DNA of 64,000 nt from Pseudomonas extremorientalis (GTDB lineage: Bacteria > Pseudomonadota > Gammaproteobacteria > Pseudomonadales > Pseudomonadaceae): NCBI RefSeq assembly GCF_001870465.1, contig NZ_MDGK01000015.1:62001-126000 (forward strand). The letters are read 5' to 3'. Positions within the stretch are counted from its first letter, which is position 1. Each line of letters begins with the position of its first letter. Below, in pieces: positions 44,582 through 53,588 of this stretch. A model generated the notes under the pieces. It was not told the origin of the DNA. It made no database searches and saw only the letters and a list, made by a program, of their open reading frames with translations. A program made the translations under genes and the position numbers.

Positions 44582-45454
44582 ATGGCCACTGCGCGTTTCG
44601 ATGGCGTTGAACTCTTTCTGCAGATCGTCGAAAGCGGCAACCTGACGGAAGCCGCCGAACGTCTGAATCTCACGCGCTCGGCGGTGGGCAAGGGCCTGGC
44701 GCGGCTGGAGGCGCGGCTGGGGACTTGCCTGTTGCAGCGCTCCACTCGCCGCCAGCGTCTGACGGAAGACGGGCAGGCGTACTACGAGCATTGCCTGCGC
44801 GCACTGGCCGAACTCGAAGCCGCCGAATCGGTGCTGGAGAGTGGCCGGCAGTTGCCACGCGGCCGGCTGCGCGCCAGCGTGCCGCTGGCCTTCGGGCATC
44901 ACTATGCGGCGCCCGCGTTATGGGGGTTGATGGACCGTTACCCGCAACTGGAGATCGAGGTGTGTTTTGCTGACCGTATGACCGACCTGGCGCAGGAAGG
45001 CTTCGATATCGCCGTGCGAATCGGTGCTTTGCCTGACACCGAACGCTTGAGTGCACGGCGCCTGGGTGAACAGTCGGTGGGGCTGGCCGCTTCACCGGCG
45101 TACTTGCAGCGGGTGGGACGGATTGAATCGACGGATGACCTTGCCGGCCACCGCGGCATTGCCTACCGCAGCAACACGCCGCATCGTTCGCGGGTCGTAT
45201 CGCCGTTGGTGCTGGATGACCTCCAGGCCGTGGCGGACGCTGCTATCGCGGGCGTCGGCCTGGCCTGGTTGCCCAGTTGGTTGATTGCACACTATGTGCT
45301 GCGCGGGCAGTTGGAAGCGGTGTTGCCCGCCTACCGTGAGCAACCCTCGCCGATCCACGTGATCTGGCCGACCGCCGCGCATATGCCGGCCAAAACCCGC
45401 TGCGCCATCGACGCCCTGGTCGCGGCCACTCCCAGTTGCCTGGCGGGCAGTTAG
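44582..45454 (+). CDS. LysR-type transcriptional regulator
   Basis: A 290-residue LysR regulator with HTH at residues 5-64 (FLQIVESGNLTEAAERLNLTRSAVGKGLARLEARLG) and the substrate-binding domain from about residue 90 (GRLRASVPLAFG). It resembles the CrgA/AaeR-type group. It is divergently arranged with the DHA2 transporter gene, the usual layout for a regulator of an efflux pump. Its stop overlaps the end of fecA on the other strand by four bases. Confidence 0.87.
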   Translation: MATARFDGVELFLQIVESGNLTEAAERLNLTRSAVGKGLARLEARLGTCLLQRSTRRQRLTEDGQAYYEHCLRALAELEAAESVLESGRQLPRGRLRASVPLAFGHHYAAPALWGLMDRYPQLEIEVCFADRMTDLAQEGFDIAVRIGALPDTERLSARRLGEQSVGLAASPAYLQRVGRIESTDDLAGHRGIAYRSNTPHRSRVVSPLVLDDLQAVADAAIAGVGLAWLPSWLIAHYVLRGQLEAVLPAYREQPSPIHVIWPTAAHMPAKTRCAIDALVAATPSCLAGS

Positions 45455-47787
45455 AACGCGATCGAGGTCTGTACGTACACCGTGCGCGGCTCGCCGACGT
45501 ATTTGCCCTTGTTGTTATCGTCGAACGAGCGCGTGTAGTACTGCTTGTTGAAGATGTTTTTCACCCCCACCGCTACGTTCAAATCCGACAACTGCGGGCC
45601 GAAGTCGTAGGCGGCACGGCTGCTGAACAACATATAGCCCGGGATACGTCCATTGGCACCGTCGGCACTTTCGGCCTGGGTGTTGGCGTTGTCGGCGAAT
45701 TGGCTGCTCTGGTAGCTGCTGTCCAGGTTGAGTTTCCAGCGGCCTTCGGTATAACCGACGCCGAGGGTGCCTTTGTGCTTGGACGAGAAGGGCACGCGGT
45801 TGCCTTTGTTCGGGCCGTCCTCGCGGATGGTGGCGTCGACGTACGCGTAAGTGGCGTACACATCAAACCCGGCCAGCGCCGGGCTCAAACCATCGAGCGC
45901 GTAGTTGACGCTGGTCTCGATACCCTGGTGGCGGGTTTCGCCACGGGCAATCACCGAGTCGTTGGTCTGGTTGCTTTCGTACTGGTTGTCGAAGTTGATC
46001 AGGAACGCGCCGATCTCGGCACGCAAGGTGCCGTCGTCGTAACGGGTACCCAGTTCCCAGGTGCGGGCTTTTTCCGGTTTTACTTCGCCGCTGGTCACGC
46101 GGTTGGGCATCTGGCTGTACTGCACGCTGCCGAACGAACCTTCGGTGTTGGCATAGAGGTTCCAGCTGTCGGTGAGGTGGTAGAGCACGTTCAGCGCCGG
46201 CAGCGCGGTGTTGTAGTCACCCTTGTATTTGACGTTGCTCAGGTTGTTGGTCTGCTGGGACTCGATCATCTCGTAGCGCACGCCCGGGGTGATGGTCCAC
46301 TTGCCGATATCGATCCGGTCGTCGATGAAGAATGCATTGGCTTCGGTGCCGCCACGGGTGTCGCGGTCGTTGCGGCTGTTGGTAGTGGGAATCTGCTGGT
46401 TGGCGGCAATTGGCGTGCGATAGCGCAGTTCGTGGCCGGCCTCGTTGATGTAGCGGTAGCCGACGCCGACTTCGTGGCTGGTCGGGCCCACATCAAAGCC
46501 TTGGGCGAAGCGGGTCTCGATGCCACGCACCCAGTACTCGCGCGGGGACAGCGAGAGGAAGGTGCCCTGGTCCAGGTAACCACTGCGCAGTGTCTTGGTG
46601 AAGAAGCTATTCACGGTGAACTCGCGACGATCCTGCTCATAGCGGTAGCCGACGTTGAACATCGTGCGGCGGCCCCAGAATTTGTCGTAGGGGCGGGTGG
46701 ACTGGTACGGATCTGCCTTGTAGTCCGCAACGTTCAAACCCCCAGGCATATCGGCCTGGCCTTCGTAGTACTGCGCCATGGCGTTGAAGCTGTTGGCGTC
46801 GTCGAGCTGGTATTTACCCTTGAGGATCAGGTCGTCGATGCGCGTGTTGCTGTTCTCGCGCCAGTCGCCTCCACGGGTGCCGGAGTACAGCAGCGCACCG
46901 CCCAGACCATTGTCGGCCGTGCCGCCGGCCAGCAGATTGCCGGTGGTCTTGAAGCCGTCATGGCTGGAGGACGGGCTGGTTTCGGTCTGCAGGCCGCCTT
47001 TGACCGTGGGCGCATCCGGGATCGCCCGGGTCACGAAGTTGACCACGCCACCGACGTTCTGCGGGCCGTAGCGCACGGCGCCGCCGCCACGCACCACGTC
47101 GACGGCATCCATGTTGCCCATGCTGATCGGCGCAAACGACAGTTGTGGTTGGCCGTACGGCGCAAACGGCACCGGAATACCGTCCATCAGTACCGTGGAG
47201 CGCGAGGCCAGGCGCGGGTTGAGGCCGCGAATACCGAAGTTCAGCGCCATGTCGTGGCTGCCGGTGCCGTTGTTGTCCGGGGCGTTGACGCCGGGGATGC
47301 GATTGAGCACGTCCCTGGCCTGGGTGGCGCCCTGGCGTTCGAACTCTTCGCGGCGGATCACATCTCGGGCGCCGGGGTGTTCGAACACATTGGTTTGCGC
47401 TGCGTCGCCGAGCCAGTCGCCGACCACGCTGGAGGTGCCCAACTCAATAGTGGTCGGTGCATTGGTCGGTTGCAGGCTGTAGGCATTGTCGCCTTCGGCG
47501 CGGGCTTGCAGGCCGGTGCCTTCCAGCAGTTTCTGCAGGCCGTCTGCGGTGCCGTAGTTACCGGACAAGCCACGACTCTGCATGCCCGCGGTGACTTGCG
47601 AACCGAAGGAAATCAGCACACCCGCTTCACGTCCGAATTGATTCAACGCCGCTTCCAGCGAAGTCGGCGCGATGTGATACGGCTTGGCATCGGCCGCCAT
47701 GGCGTGTGGCAGTACCGTAAGACTCAGGCTGGCGCCAAGTAGGAACTGGCGCAGGGTGCGGGCGAGAAGCGTGGGTTGCTGGGGCAT
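45451..47787 (-). CDS. fecA: TonB-dependent ferric citrate receptor FecA
   Basis: A 778-residue outer-membrane receptor. The signal peptide ends near residue 32 (HAMAADA), then an STN signalling domain (YHIAPTSLEAALNQFGREAGVLISFG) at about residues 35-85, plug (DVLNRIPGVNAPDNNGTGSHDMALNFGIRGLNPRLASRS) and beta-barrel ending SIAF. The STN domain signals to FecR when ferric citrate is bound. It lies downstream of fecI and fecR on the same strand. The 91-base leader contains an imperfect hairpin at about 47798-47829, just before the AGGA ribosome-binding site. The start is ATG 47787. Confidence 0.92.
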   Translation of the reverse strand: MPQQPTLLARTLRQFLLGASLSLTVLPHAMAADAKPYHIAPTSLEAALNQFGREAGVLISFGSQVTAGMQSRGLSGNYGTADGLQKLLEGTGLQARAEGDNAYSLQPTNAPTTIELGTSSVVGDWLGDAAQTNVFEHPGARDVIRREEFERQGATQARDVLNRIPGVNAPDNNGTGSHDMALNFGIRGLNPRLASRSTVLMDGIPVPFAPYGQPQLSFAPISMGNMDAVDVVRGGGAVRYGPQNVGGVVNFVTRAIPDAPTVKGGLQTETSPSSSHDGFKTTGNLLAGGTADNGLGGALLYSGTRGGDWRENSNTRIDDLILKGKYQLDDANSFNAMAQYYEGQADMPGGLNVADYKADPYQSTRPYDKFWGRRTMFNVGYRYEQDRREFTVNSFFTKTLRSGYLDQGTFLSLSPREYWVRGIETRFAQGFDVGPTSHEVGVGYRYINEAGHELRYRTPIAANQQIPTTNSRNDRDTRGGTEANAFFIDDRIDIGKWTITPGVRYEMIESQQTNNLSNVKYKGDYNTALPALNVLYHLTDSWNLYANTEGSFGSVQYSQMPNRVTSGEVKPEKARTWELGTRYDDGTLRAEIGAFLINFDNQYESNQTNDSVIARGETRHQGIETSVNYALDGLSPALAGFDVYATYAYVDATIREDGPNKGNRVPFSSKHKGTLGVGYTEGRWKLNLDSSYQSSQFADNANTQAESADGANGRIPGYMLFSSRAAYDFGPQLSDLNVAVGVKNIFNKQYYTRSFDDNNKGKYVGEPRTVYVQTSIAF

Positions 47788-47878
47788 GAAGAGCGGTCCT
47801 GAGAAGAAAGGATCAAGGGGGCTTTCCTTCTCTGTCACGCGAGGTGTGGAAAACGGCTCACAGTGTTTTGAATTAATT

Positions 47879-48820
47879 TCAGGCGCGTGCCTGCACCGTC
47901 ACCCAATACCGCGTGAAGCGCCGCACTTTCACCGGCAGGCTCACTTCCAGCAGGTCCAGAATCCGTTCGCTGTCGTCCAGCGGGTAGCTGCCGGAGATCA
48001 GCAGGTTGGCCACCAGTGGGTCGCAATTGACCTGGCCACGACGATAACGGCCGAGTTCGCCGAGGAAATCTTCCAGGCGCATGTGGGCTGCGACCAGCAT
48101 GCCGTCAGCCCAGGCGCCGCTGTTGGCGTCGCTAGGGCGCGGGGTGTCCCAGCCTTTGCGGGTGAAGTTGACCTGGCGCGCGGCCTCGACCGTCAGCGGC
48201 AGGCCGCTGTAGGTGTTGGGCATTACCTCGACGCGGCCATCGAATACCGCCAGCTGGGTGTGGTCGTTGAACTGACGCACGTTCATGCGTGCGGCCTGGC
48301 TGGTAAGTAGACCCTGGCCGGTCAACACGTTAAGCGGTGTGTTGCCGGCGATACCGGTCAGCAGGATTTCGCCTTCAAGCAGGCGGATCAGTCGTTGCCT
48401 GCCATCGAAGTGCACATCCACCGCGCTGCCGGTATTGAGTTGCAACTGGCTGCCATCGGCCAATTGCACCTTGCGGCGTTGGCCGACGGGGCTGCGGTAG
48501 TCGGCGCTCAGCGGCGGCAGGATATGTTGCTGGCGCAGGCCCCAGGCGGCGGCCGAACCGGCACCGAGGATCAACAGCAACTTGAGCGCCTGGCGGCGGC
48601 TGGTGGAGGTTGGCGCGTTCAACGCCGCATGGGCAAGGGGCGAGGGCATGCCGCGCAGGCGCTGGTTGACGCGTTGCATGTGGTCCCAGGCGCGCTGGTG
48701 TTCGCTGTGGGCGTTCAGCCAGTGTTGCCAGGCAGCCTGCTGGCGAGGGTTGAGTCCGCCTTGCTGCATTTCCATCAGCCAATGCACGGCCTGTTCGGCG
48801 ACTTGAGTGGAGAAGTTCAT
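47879..48820 (-). CDS. fecR: FecR-type anti-sigma regulator
   Basis: A 313-residue single-pass membrane protein. The cytoplasmic N-terminus (residues 1-70, the DUF4880-type region with AVHWLMEMQQGGLNPRQQAAWQHWL) binds the sigma factor. A transmembrane helix lies around residues 75-92 (LKLLLILGAGSAAAWGL), and the periplasmic FecR domain (VQLADGSQLQLNTGSAVDV) contacts the FecA signalling domain. The start overlaps the fecI stop (ATGA). Confidence 0.92.
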   Translation of the reverse strand: MNFSTQVAEQAVHWLMEMQQGGLNPRQQAAWQHWLNAHSEHQRAWDHMQRVNQRLRGMPSPLAHAALNAPTSTSRRQALKLLLILGAGSAAAWGLRQQHILPPLSADYRSPVGQRRKVQLADGSQLQLNTGSAVDVHFDGRQRLIRLLEGEILLTGIAGNTPLNVLTGQGLLTSQAARMNVRQFNDHTQLAVFDGRVEVMPNTYSGLPLTVEAARQVNFTRKGWDTPRPSDANSGAWADGMLVAAHMRLEDFLGELGRYRRGQVNCDPLVANLLISGSYPLDDSERILDLLEVSLPVKVRRFTRYWVTVQARA

Positions 48821-49314
48821 AGGGCAAAATAGCAGCGCATGGCCGCTTTGGTCAGGTGACGTTTGACGGTGGCAATGGAAATCCCAAGCTCCGCGCCGAT
48901 TTGCGCGTAGGTCAGCCCATCCAGTTGCGCCAGCAGGAAGGCGCGCTTGACCTGCACCGGCAGGCCGTCGAGCAGTTGGTCCAGCTCGACCAGGGTTTGC
49001 AGGATGATTGCGCGTTCTTCTTCCGATGGCGCCACGTGTTCGGGCATGTGTGCCAGGGCATCGAGGTAGGCGCGTTCCAGGTCTTGGCGGCGGTAGAAGT
49101 TGAACAGCACGCGCTTGGCAACCGTGGTGAGAAACGCGCGGGGCTCGACCAGGGTGGGCGTTTCCCGCGCGGTGAGCACGCGCATGAAGGTGTCCTGGGC
49201 CAGGTCGGCGGCGCTTTCCGGGCAGCCGAGCTTGCGTCGCAACCAGCCGGTGAGCCAGTGGTGATGGTCGGTGTACAAAACTTCGACGGTGTTGGACGGG
49301 CTCAACGGGGACAC
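48817..49314 (-). CDS. fecI: extracytoplasmic-function sigma factor FecI
   Basis: A 165-residue ECF sigma factor of the iron-starvation group. Region 2 contains ADLAQDTFMRVL and region 4 TYAQIGAELGISIATVKRHLTKAAMRCY. It directs transcription of fecA when FecA and FecR signal ferric citrate. The start is taken as GTG 49314 (VSPLSPSNTVEVLYTDHH), which fits the family N-terminus; the upstream open frame contains the candidate Fur site. Confidence 0.9.
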   Translation of the reverse strand: MSPLSPSNTVEVLYTDHHHWLTGWLRRKLGCPESAADLAQDTFMRVLTARETPTLVEPRAFLTTVAKRVLFNFYRRQDLERAYLDALAHMPEHVAPSEEERAIILQTLVELDQLLDGLPVQVKRAFLLAQLDGLTYAQIGAELGISIATVKRHLTKAAMRCYFAL

Positions 49315-49425
49315 TCCACAAGCATCGCCATGCTTTAGAGAACAAGAATTGTTCGCATTGTAGGGCGCGTGAGTGGCTTCGGCAATCCATCCGCACAGGT
49401 GATTCATCCGTTCTGTTTTGCTTAT

Positions 49426-49444
49426 GAGAATATTTATCATTAAT
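49426..49444. promoter_or_regulatory. candidate Fur box between the divergent iron modules
   Basis: The 19-base stretch starting GAGAATATTTATCATTA matches the Fur consensus at 13 of 19 positions. It lies about 112 bases upstream of fecI and 31 bases before the DUF3649 gene, so it could repress both divergent operons under iron repletion. Confidence 0.65.
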
Positions 49445-49475
49445 ATTGCGCGCTGATGAACCTGGCGCCTCCCGC

Positions 49476-49778
49476 ATGAAAAGCAAAACCTCGCTGCCTG
49501 TCTCCTATCGTCTCGCCGTGACCTCGCGTGTGCTGGCTGCCGTGGTGGGCGGTTACCTGATGGCGTCCCTGGCCAGCATCTGTCTGGCGCTGTGGCTGCC
49601 TACCTCTCGCGCCGATGCGGTGATCACCGGGATGATGAGTTCCTTCGTGTTTTATCTGCTCGCTGTGCTCTGGTGTTTCGCCTGCCGCAGTGCCGCACGC
49701 GCCTGGTTCGGTGTGCTGCTGCCAAGTGCGGCGTTCGCCACCCTGGCGGGCGTGGGTTTGTGGATGACACGAGTATGA
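49476..49778 (+). CDS. DUF3649 small membrane protein, iron-uptake cassette
   Basis: A 100-residue inner-membrane protein with three predicted helices (residues about 18-40, 45-65 and 70-90). DUF3649 proteins occur in front of PepSY-type membrane proteins in iron-uptake loci; their function is unknown. The start is ATG 49476. The stop overlaps the next start (ATGA). It is the first gene of a five-gene operon running to 53237. Confidence 0.8.
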   Translation: MKSKTSLPVSYRLAVTSRVLAAVVGGYLMASLASICLALWLPTSRADAVITGMMSSFVFYLLAVLWCFACRSAARAWFGVLLPSAAFATLAGVGLWMTRV

Positions 49779-51349
49779 AAGAGGGTTTCCGTCAGGCCAT
49801 GGCCTGGTTGCACACCTGGGCCGGGTTGATCTTCGGCTGGCTGCTGTTTGCAATTTTCCTGACAGGCACCCTGTCGTATTTCAAGGACGAGATCAGCCAC
49901 TGGATGCAGCCCGAAGTGCAGGCCCGTCCCCTGGACGATGCGCGCAGCCTCACCGTGGCGCAAACCTATCTGCAGCAGGTCGCACCCACCGCCGCACGCT
50001 GGTTCATCACCTTGCCGGACAGCCGCGACCCCGGCCTGTCGGTGATGTGGCAGGACAAGGTCGACCCCGGCAAGCGTGGCAACTTCATCCAGAAAACCCT
50101 CGACCCCGTCACCGGCCAGGCCGTGCAGGCCCGTGAAAGCATGGGCGGCGAGTTCTTCTACCGGTTCCACTTCCAACTGCAAATGCCTCACCCGTGGGGT
50201 CGCTGGCTGTCGACCATCGCCGCGATGGTGATGTTCATCGCGCTGATCACCGGCATCATCACTCACAAGAAAATCTTCAAGGACTTCTTCACCTTCCGTC
50301 CCCGCAAAGGCCAGCGTTCCTGGCTCGACGGGCACAACGCGGTGGGTGTGCTGGTGCTGCCTTTCCATCTGATGATCACCTACAGCAGCCTGGTGATCTT
50401 CATGAGCATGGTGATGCCGGCGCCGATCCTGGCTTCCTATGGCAACGACACCCGCGCCTTTTTCAGCGAGGTGTTCCCGAACACCAACAACGCGCCTGCA
50501 TCGGGCCAGCCAGGCACATTGCTGCCGCTGGTGCCGATGTACGAGCAGGCGCGGGCACAGTGGGCGGGCGGGCATGTGGGGCGCGTGGCGGTGAATAACC
50601 CCGGCGATATGAACGCCTCGGTCAATGTATTGCGCGCCGGTTCCGACAGCGTAGTGCACGATTTCGGCAGTACCGTGTCCTTCAATGGCAGCACCGGCGA
50701 ACTGTTGCGAGTGAGCGGCGGGCAGTCGCTGCCGGCGGCCATCGGCGGCAGTTTCTACGGCCTGCACATGGGCCATTTCGCCGGCCCGGTGCTGCGCTGG
50801 TTGTACTTTATCTGCGGGCTGGCGGGCACGGCGATGATCGGCACCGGGCTGGTCATCTGGCTTGGCAAGCGTCAGCTCAAGCACCTCAAGAGCAATGTGA
50901 TGCCGTTTGAACTGCGTCTTGTGGAAGTACTCAACATCGCCAGCATGTCCGGCCTGATGATCGCCATCGCGGCGTTTTTCTGGGCCAACCGCCTGCTGCC
51001 GGTGACCTTCGCCGAACGTTCCGGCTGGGAAGTGCAAACCTTCTTTATTGCCTGGGGCCTGAGCCTGCTGCACGCCATCCTGCGGCGTGGCCGCCAGGGT
51101 TGGGTCGAGCAGTTGAGCGTCGGCGCATTGCTGTTTATCGCCATTCCATTGCTCAACGCGTTGACCACCTCGCATCACCTGGGCGTTTCATTGGCCACCG
51201 GAGACTGGGCCATGGCCGGCTTCGACCTGACGAGCCTGGCCAGCGGAATATTCCTCGGCTGGGCCGCCTGGAAGATGCAGCATCGCACCGTGCCTGCGCC
51301 CAAGGTTGAACGCACACGCGGGTTGACGCTCAAGCAGGAGGCGAACTGA
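49775..51349 (+). CDS. PepSY-associated membrane protein, probable siderophore-iron reductase type
   Basis: A 524-residue inner-membrane protein of the PepSY-associated TM (PiuB) family. The first helix is AWLHTWAGLIFGWLLFAIFLTGTLSYF, and RFHFQLQMP followed by a helix, DGHNAVGVLVLPFHLMITYSS and GLHMGHFAG carry conserved histidines. These suggest haem or metal binding and are proposed to support iron reduction or uptake. Another group of helices completes the C-terminus. The start overlaps the DUF3649 stop. The DUF3649-PepSY-DUF3325 order is a recurrent iron cassette in pseudomonads. Confidence 0.85.
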   Translation: MKEGFRQAMAWLHTWAGLIFGWLLFAIFLTGTLSYFKDEISHWMQPEVQARPLDDARSLTVAQTYLQQVAPTAARWFITLPDSRDPGLSVMWQDKVDPGKRGNFIQKTLDPVTGQAVQARESMGGEFFYRFHFQLQMPHPWGRWLSTIAAMVMFIALITGIITHKKIFKDFFTFRPRKGQRSWLDGHNAVGVLVLPFHLMITYSSLVIFMSMVMPAPILASYGNDTRAFFSEVFPNTNNAPASGQPGTLLPLVPMYEQARAQWAGGHVGRVAVNNPGDMNASVNVLRAGSDSVVHDFGSTVSFNGSTGELLRVSGGQSLPAAIGGSFYGLHMGHFAGPVLRWLYFICGLAGTAMIGTGLVIWLGKRQLKHLKSNVMPFELRLVEVLNIASMSGLMIAIAAFFWANRLLPVTFAERSGWEVQTFFIAWGLSLLHAILRRGRQGWVEQLSVGALLFIAIPLLNALTTSHHLGVSLATGDWAMAGFDLTSLASGIFLGWAAWKMQHRTVPAPKVERTRGLTLKQEAN

Positions 51350-51676
51350 ATGCTGCTTGCACTGCTGATGTGCTACGCCGGGTTTACTGCGCTGTGCTTG
51401 TCCACCGACCGTCATCACGGCGAACTGTTGCACAGTAGACCCACGCCTCGCCGGCGCCTGGGTTTGCGTGTGGCCGGGTGGTTGCTGCTGACCGTGTCGA
51501 TCTGGCCCGCCGTGGCCATCGCCGGTTGGGGCCAGGGCCTGGTGGAGTGGTGCGCCGTGTTGATGCTCAGCGCACTGCTGTTGGTGCTGCTGTTGCCGTA
51601 TCGGCCAAGGCTGGCCCTGATCCTGGCGGGTGTCGGCCTGCTCGCCAGCCCTGTCGCAGCCTTCGCCACCCTCTGA
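51350..51676 (+). CDS. DUF3325 small membrane protein
   Basis: A 108-residue inner-membrane protein with three hydrophobic segments, beginning immediately after the PepSY gene stop. LLMCYAGFTALCLSTDRHHGELLHSRP at the N-terminus is typical of DUF3325, found in siderophore-iron loci. Function is unknown, probably accessory to the PepSY protein. Confidence 0.8.
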   Translation: MLLALLMCYAGFTALCLSTDRHHGELLHSRPTPRRRLGLRVAGWLLLTVSIWPAVAIAGWGQGLVEWCAVLMLSALLLVLLLPYRPRLALILAGVGLLASPVAAFATL

Positions 51677-51684
51677 GCCCGTCC

Positions 51685-52263
51685 ATGATGATCAGCACCC
51701 CACCGGAACCCCAGGACAGCCAGCACGCTGACGCGGCCGGTGGGCGTGCGCATTTCCTGCAGGTGTTCCTGTCCCAGCGTTCGCAGATGGAAGCCCTGGT
51801 GAGTCGCCGCGTGGGGTGCCGCGCCACGGCGGCGGACCTGGTGCAGGACCTGTTCCTGCGCTTCTGGCGCCGGCCGCTGGTGCAGGTCGAAGAACTCAGC
51901 ACCTACCTGCTGCGCTGCGCCGGCAATATCGCCATTGATCACCTGCGCAGCGAAGGCGCGCGGGTGCGCAGCAGCGAAGGCTGGCTGCCCGAACAGCACG
52001 ACAACCAAGGCTCCGAGCCCCAGGCGGCGCTGGAAGCCGGCAATGATCTGCGCCATGTCGAAGCGGCGCTGCGCAGTTTGCCCGAGCGCACGCGGCAGAT
52101 TTTCCTGCTCAACCGCATCCACGGGCGCAAGTACGCGCAAATCGCCAAGGCCATGGGCCTGTCCCAAAGTGCCGTGGAAAAACATATGATGCGTGCCCTC
52201 GAAGCCTGCAAAGCCAGCCTTCGCGACCCCTCATCCCCACGCACGCCAGGGAAAGCACCGTGA
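51685..52263 (+). CDS. ECF sigma factor, FecI-like, no adjacent receptor
   Basis: A 192-residue ECF sigma factor of the iron-starvation class. Region 2 has ADLVQDLFLRFWRRPLVQ, region 4 KYAQIAKAMGLSQSAVEKHMMRALEACK. It is distinct from the FecI at 48817. Two ATG codons stand side by side at 51685 and 51688. It lies eight bases after DUF3325, and its stop overlaps the anti-sigma gene. A TonB receptor gene would be expected after the pair but is absent. Confidence 0.9.
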   Translation: MMISTPPEPQDSQHADAAGGRAHFLQVFLSQRSQMEALVSRRVGCRATAADLVQDLFLRFWRRPLVQVEELSTYLLRCAGNIAIDHLRSEGARVRSSEGWLPEQHDNQGSEPQAALEAGNDLRHVEAALRSLPERTRQIFLLNRIHGRKYAQIAKAMGLSQSAVEKHMMRALEACKASLRDPSSPRTPGKAP

Positions 52264-53237
52264 ACGTCACCCCCACGCCCGCCCAGGAACAAGCGGCCCT
52301 GGCCTGGTTGAGCCTGCTGCACGACCAGCCCAGCAGTGGCGACCAGGCCACGTTCAGCCAGTGGCTGCGGGCCGACGCTGCACATGTCGAGGCCTATTCC
52401 CAGGCCCAGGTGCTGTGGGAGTTGAGCGAAGTCCCGGCGCGCAAGCTGGCGGACGAAGAAGCCATGGCCTTGCAGGGCTACCTCAATGCGATGAACACCC
52501 CGAAGCGTTCGCGGGTGCTGCGTTGGTCCGGGGCGTTGGCCATGGCTGCCTGCCTGGTGGTGATGGTGTCCATGGGGGCTGGTTGGCAGCCGTCGCGCTG
52601 GGTCGATGACCTTGGCGCTGACTACGTGACGGCACCCGGGGAAATCAAAACCGTCACGCTGGCCGACAACTCCCAAGTCACCCTGGACGCTGACAGCGCC
52701 ATCGCCGTGGATTTCAACCATGGCGAGCGGCGTATCCAATTGCGTCGCGGGGCCGGCTTTTTCAGCGTGACCCACACCGGGCAATCCTTCGTGGTGGCGG
52801 CGGGCAGCGGTGAAGCGCGGGTGCTGGGCACCCAGTTCGAAGTGCGCCTGCAACCGGCAGGCGCCCAGGTGACGGTGTTGTCCGGACGGGTTGGCGTGAC
52901 GCCGTCAAAGCAGGGCCAACAGCAGGTTCTTACCGCCGGCCAGCAAGTGGCCTACGCCGATGGCATTGCCGAACCAATGCATGGGGTCGACAGCGAATCA
53001 CGCCTGGCCTGGCGCGACGGCTGGCTCAACTACTACAAGGCGCCCTTGGCGGACGTAGTGAAGGACCTGGGCCGTTACTTCCCCGGTCGTATCCTGTTGC
53101 TTAACGAAGAGATGGGCGCCAGGCGCGTCAGCGGCAGCTTCCCGAGCAAAGACCCACAGGCTGTGCTGAATGTCTTGCAGGCGGTTCTCGGTTTTGAACA
53201 GCACCAGGTGCTGGGGCGCATGATCGTGGTGCGCTGA
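52260..53237 (+). CDS. FecR-like anti-sigma factor, no adjacent receptor
   Basis: A 325-residue single-pass regulator: cytoplasmic DUF4880-type region (residues 1-80), transmembrane helix about 85-105 (RWSGALAMAACLVVMVSMGAG), FecR domain (VTLADNSQVTLDADSAIAVDF) and a C-terminal secretin/STN-like segment (LADVVKDLGRYFPGRILLLNEEMGARRVSGSF) that interacts with receptor signalling domains. It starts at GTG 52260, overlapping the sigma gene by four bases. The receptor it serves is not adjacent; the STN receptor at 26294 is one candidate. Confidence 0.9.
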   Translation: MNVTPTPAQEQAALAWLSLLHDQPSSGDQATFSQWLRADAAHVEAYSQAQVLWELSEVPARKLADEEAMALQGYLNAMNTPKRSRVLRWSGALAMAACLVVMVSMGAGWQPSRWVDDLGADYVTAPGEIKTVTLADNSQVTLDADSAIAVDFNHGERRIQLRRGAGFFSVTHTGQSFVVAAGSGEARVLGTQFEVRLQPAGAQVTVLSGRVGVTPSKQGQQQVLTAGQQVAYADGIAEPMHGVDSESRLAWRDGWLNYYKAPLADVVKDLGRYFPGRILLLNEEMGARRVSGSFPSKDPQAVLNVLQAVLGFEQHQVLGRMIVVR

Positions 53238-53588
53238 TTACTTCAGCGCCGCCATGATCTTCTCGGGGCTGTACTCGCGAATCAGCGTGCCGTTCACGTC
53301 CACAAACGGAATCCCGCCGCCGCCCAACGCCTCATACGTCTTGCGCGCCTGGGCGTCTTTCTCGATATCGAACGCCTGGTAGGGGATGCCTTTCTGGTCC
53401 AGGAAACGGCGGATCTGCTTGCAGTACCCGCACCACGCGGTGGCATACAGCACCACGCGCGCCGAAGCGCGCACTTGTTCAGGGGCTAACTGCGATGGGT
53501 TGAACACCCGCTCGATCTTGCCCCAGTTCTGGATCACCACCACCACCAGCAATACCAGCAGGACTTTCTTGAAAACCCCGCCCAGCAT
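53238..53588 (-). CDS. membrane-anchored glutaredoxin-like protein
   Basis: A 116-residue protein with an N-terminal transmembrane anchor (residues 5-20) and a glutaredoxin domain. The active site CGYC is at Cys53 and Cys56, with the cis-Pro in GGIPFVDV. The domain probably faces the periplasm or cytoplasm as a thiol reductase; topology is not clear. The ATG overlaps the yejK stop by one base (TAATG), so the two are co-transcribed. Confidence 0.85.
   Translation of the reverse strand: MLGGVFKKVLLVLLVVVVIQNWGKIERVFNPSQLAPEQVRASARVVLYATAWCGYCKQIRRFLDQKGIPYQAFDIEKDAQARKTYEALGGGGIPFVDVNGTLIREYSPEKIMAALK

Noticed and set aside
45436..47742. A 768-codon open frame antisense to fecA
   Set aside because: Shadow of fecA; composition is dominated by Val, Gly and Ala and no motifs are visible.
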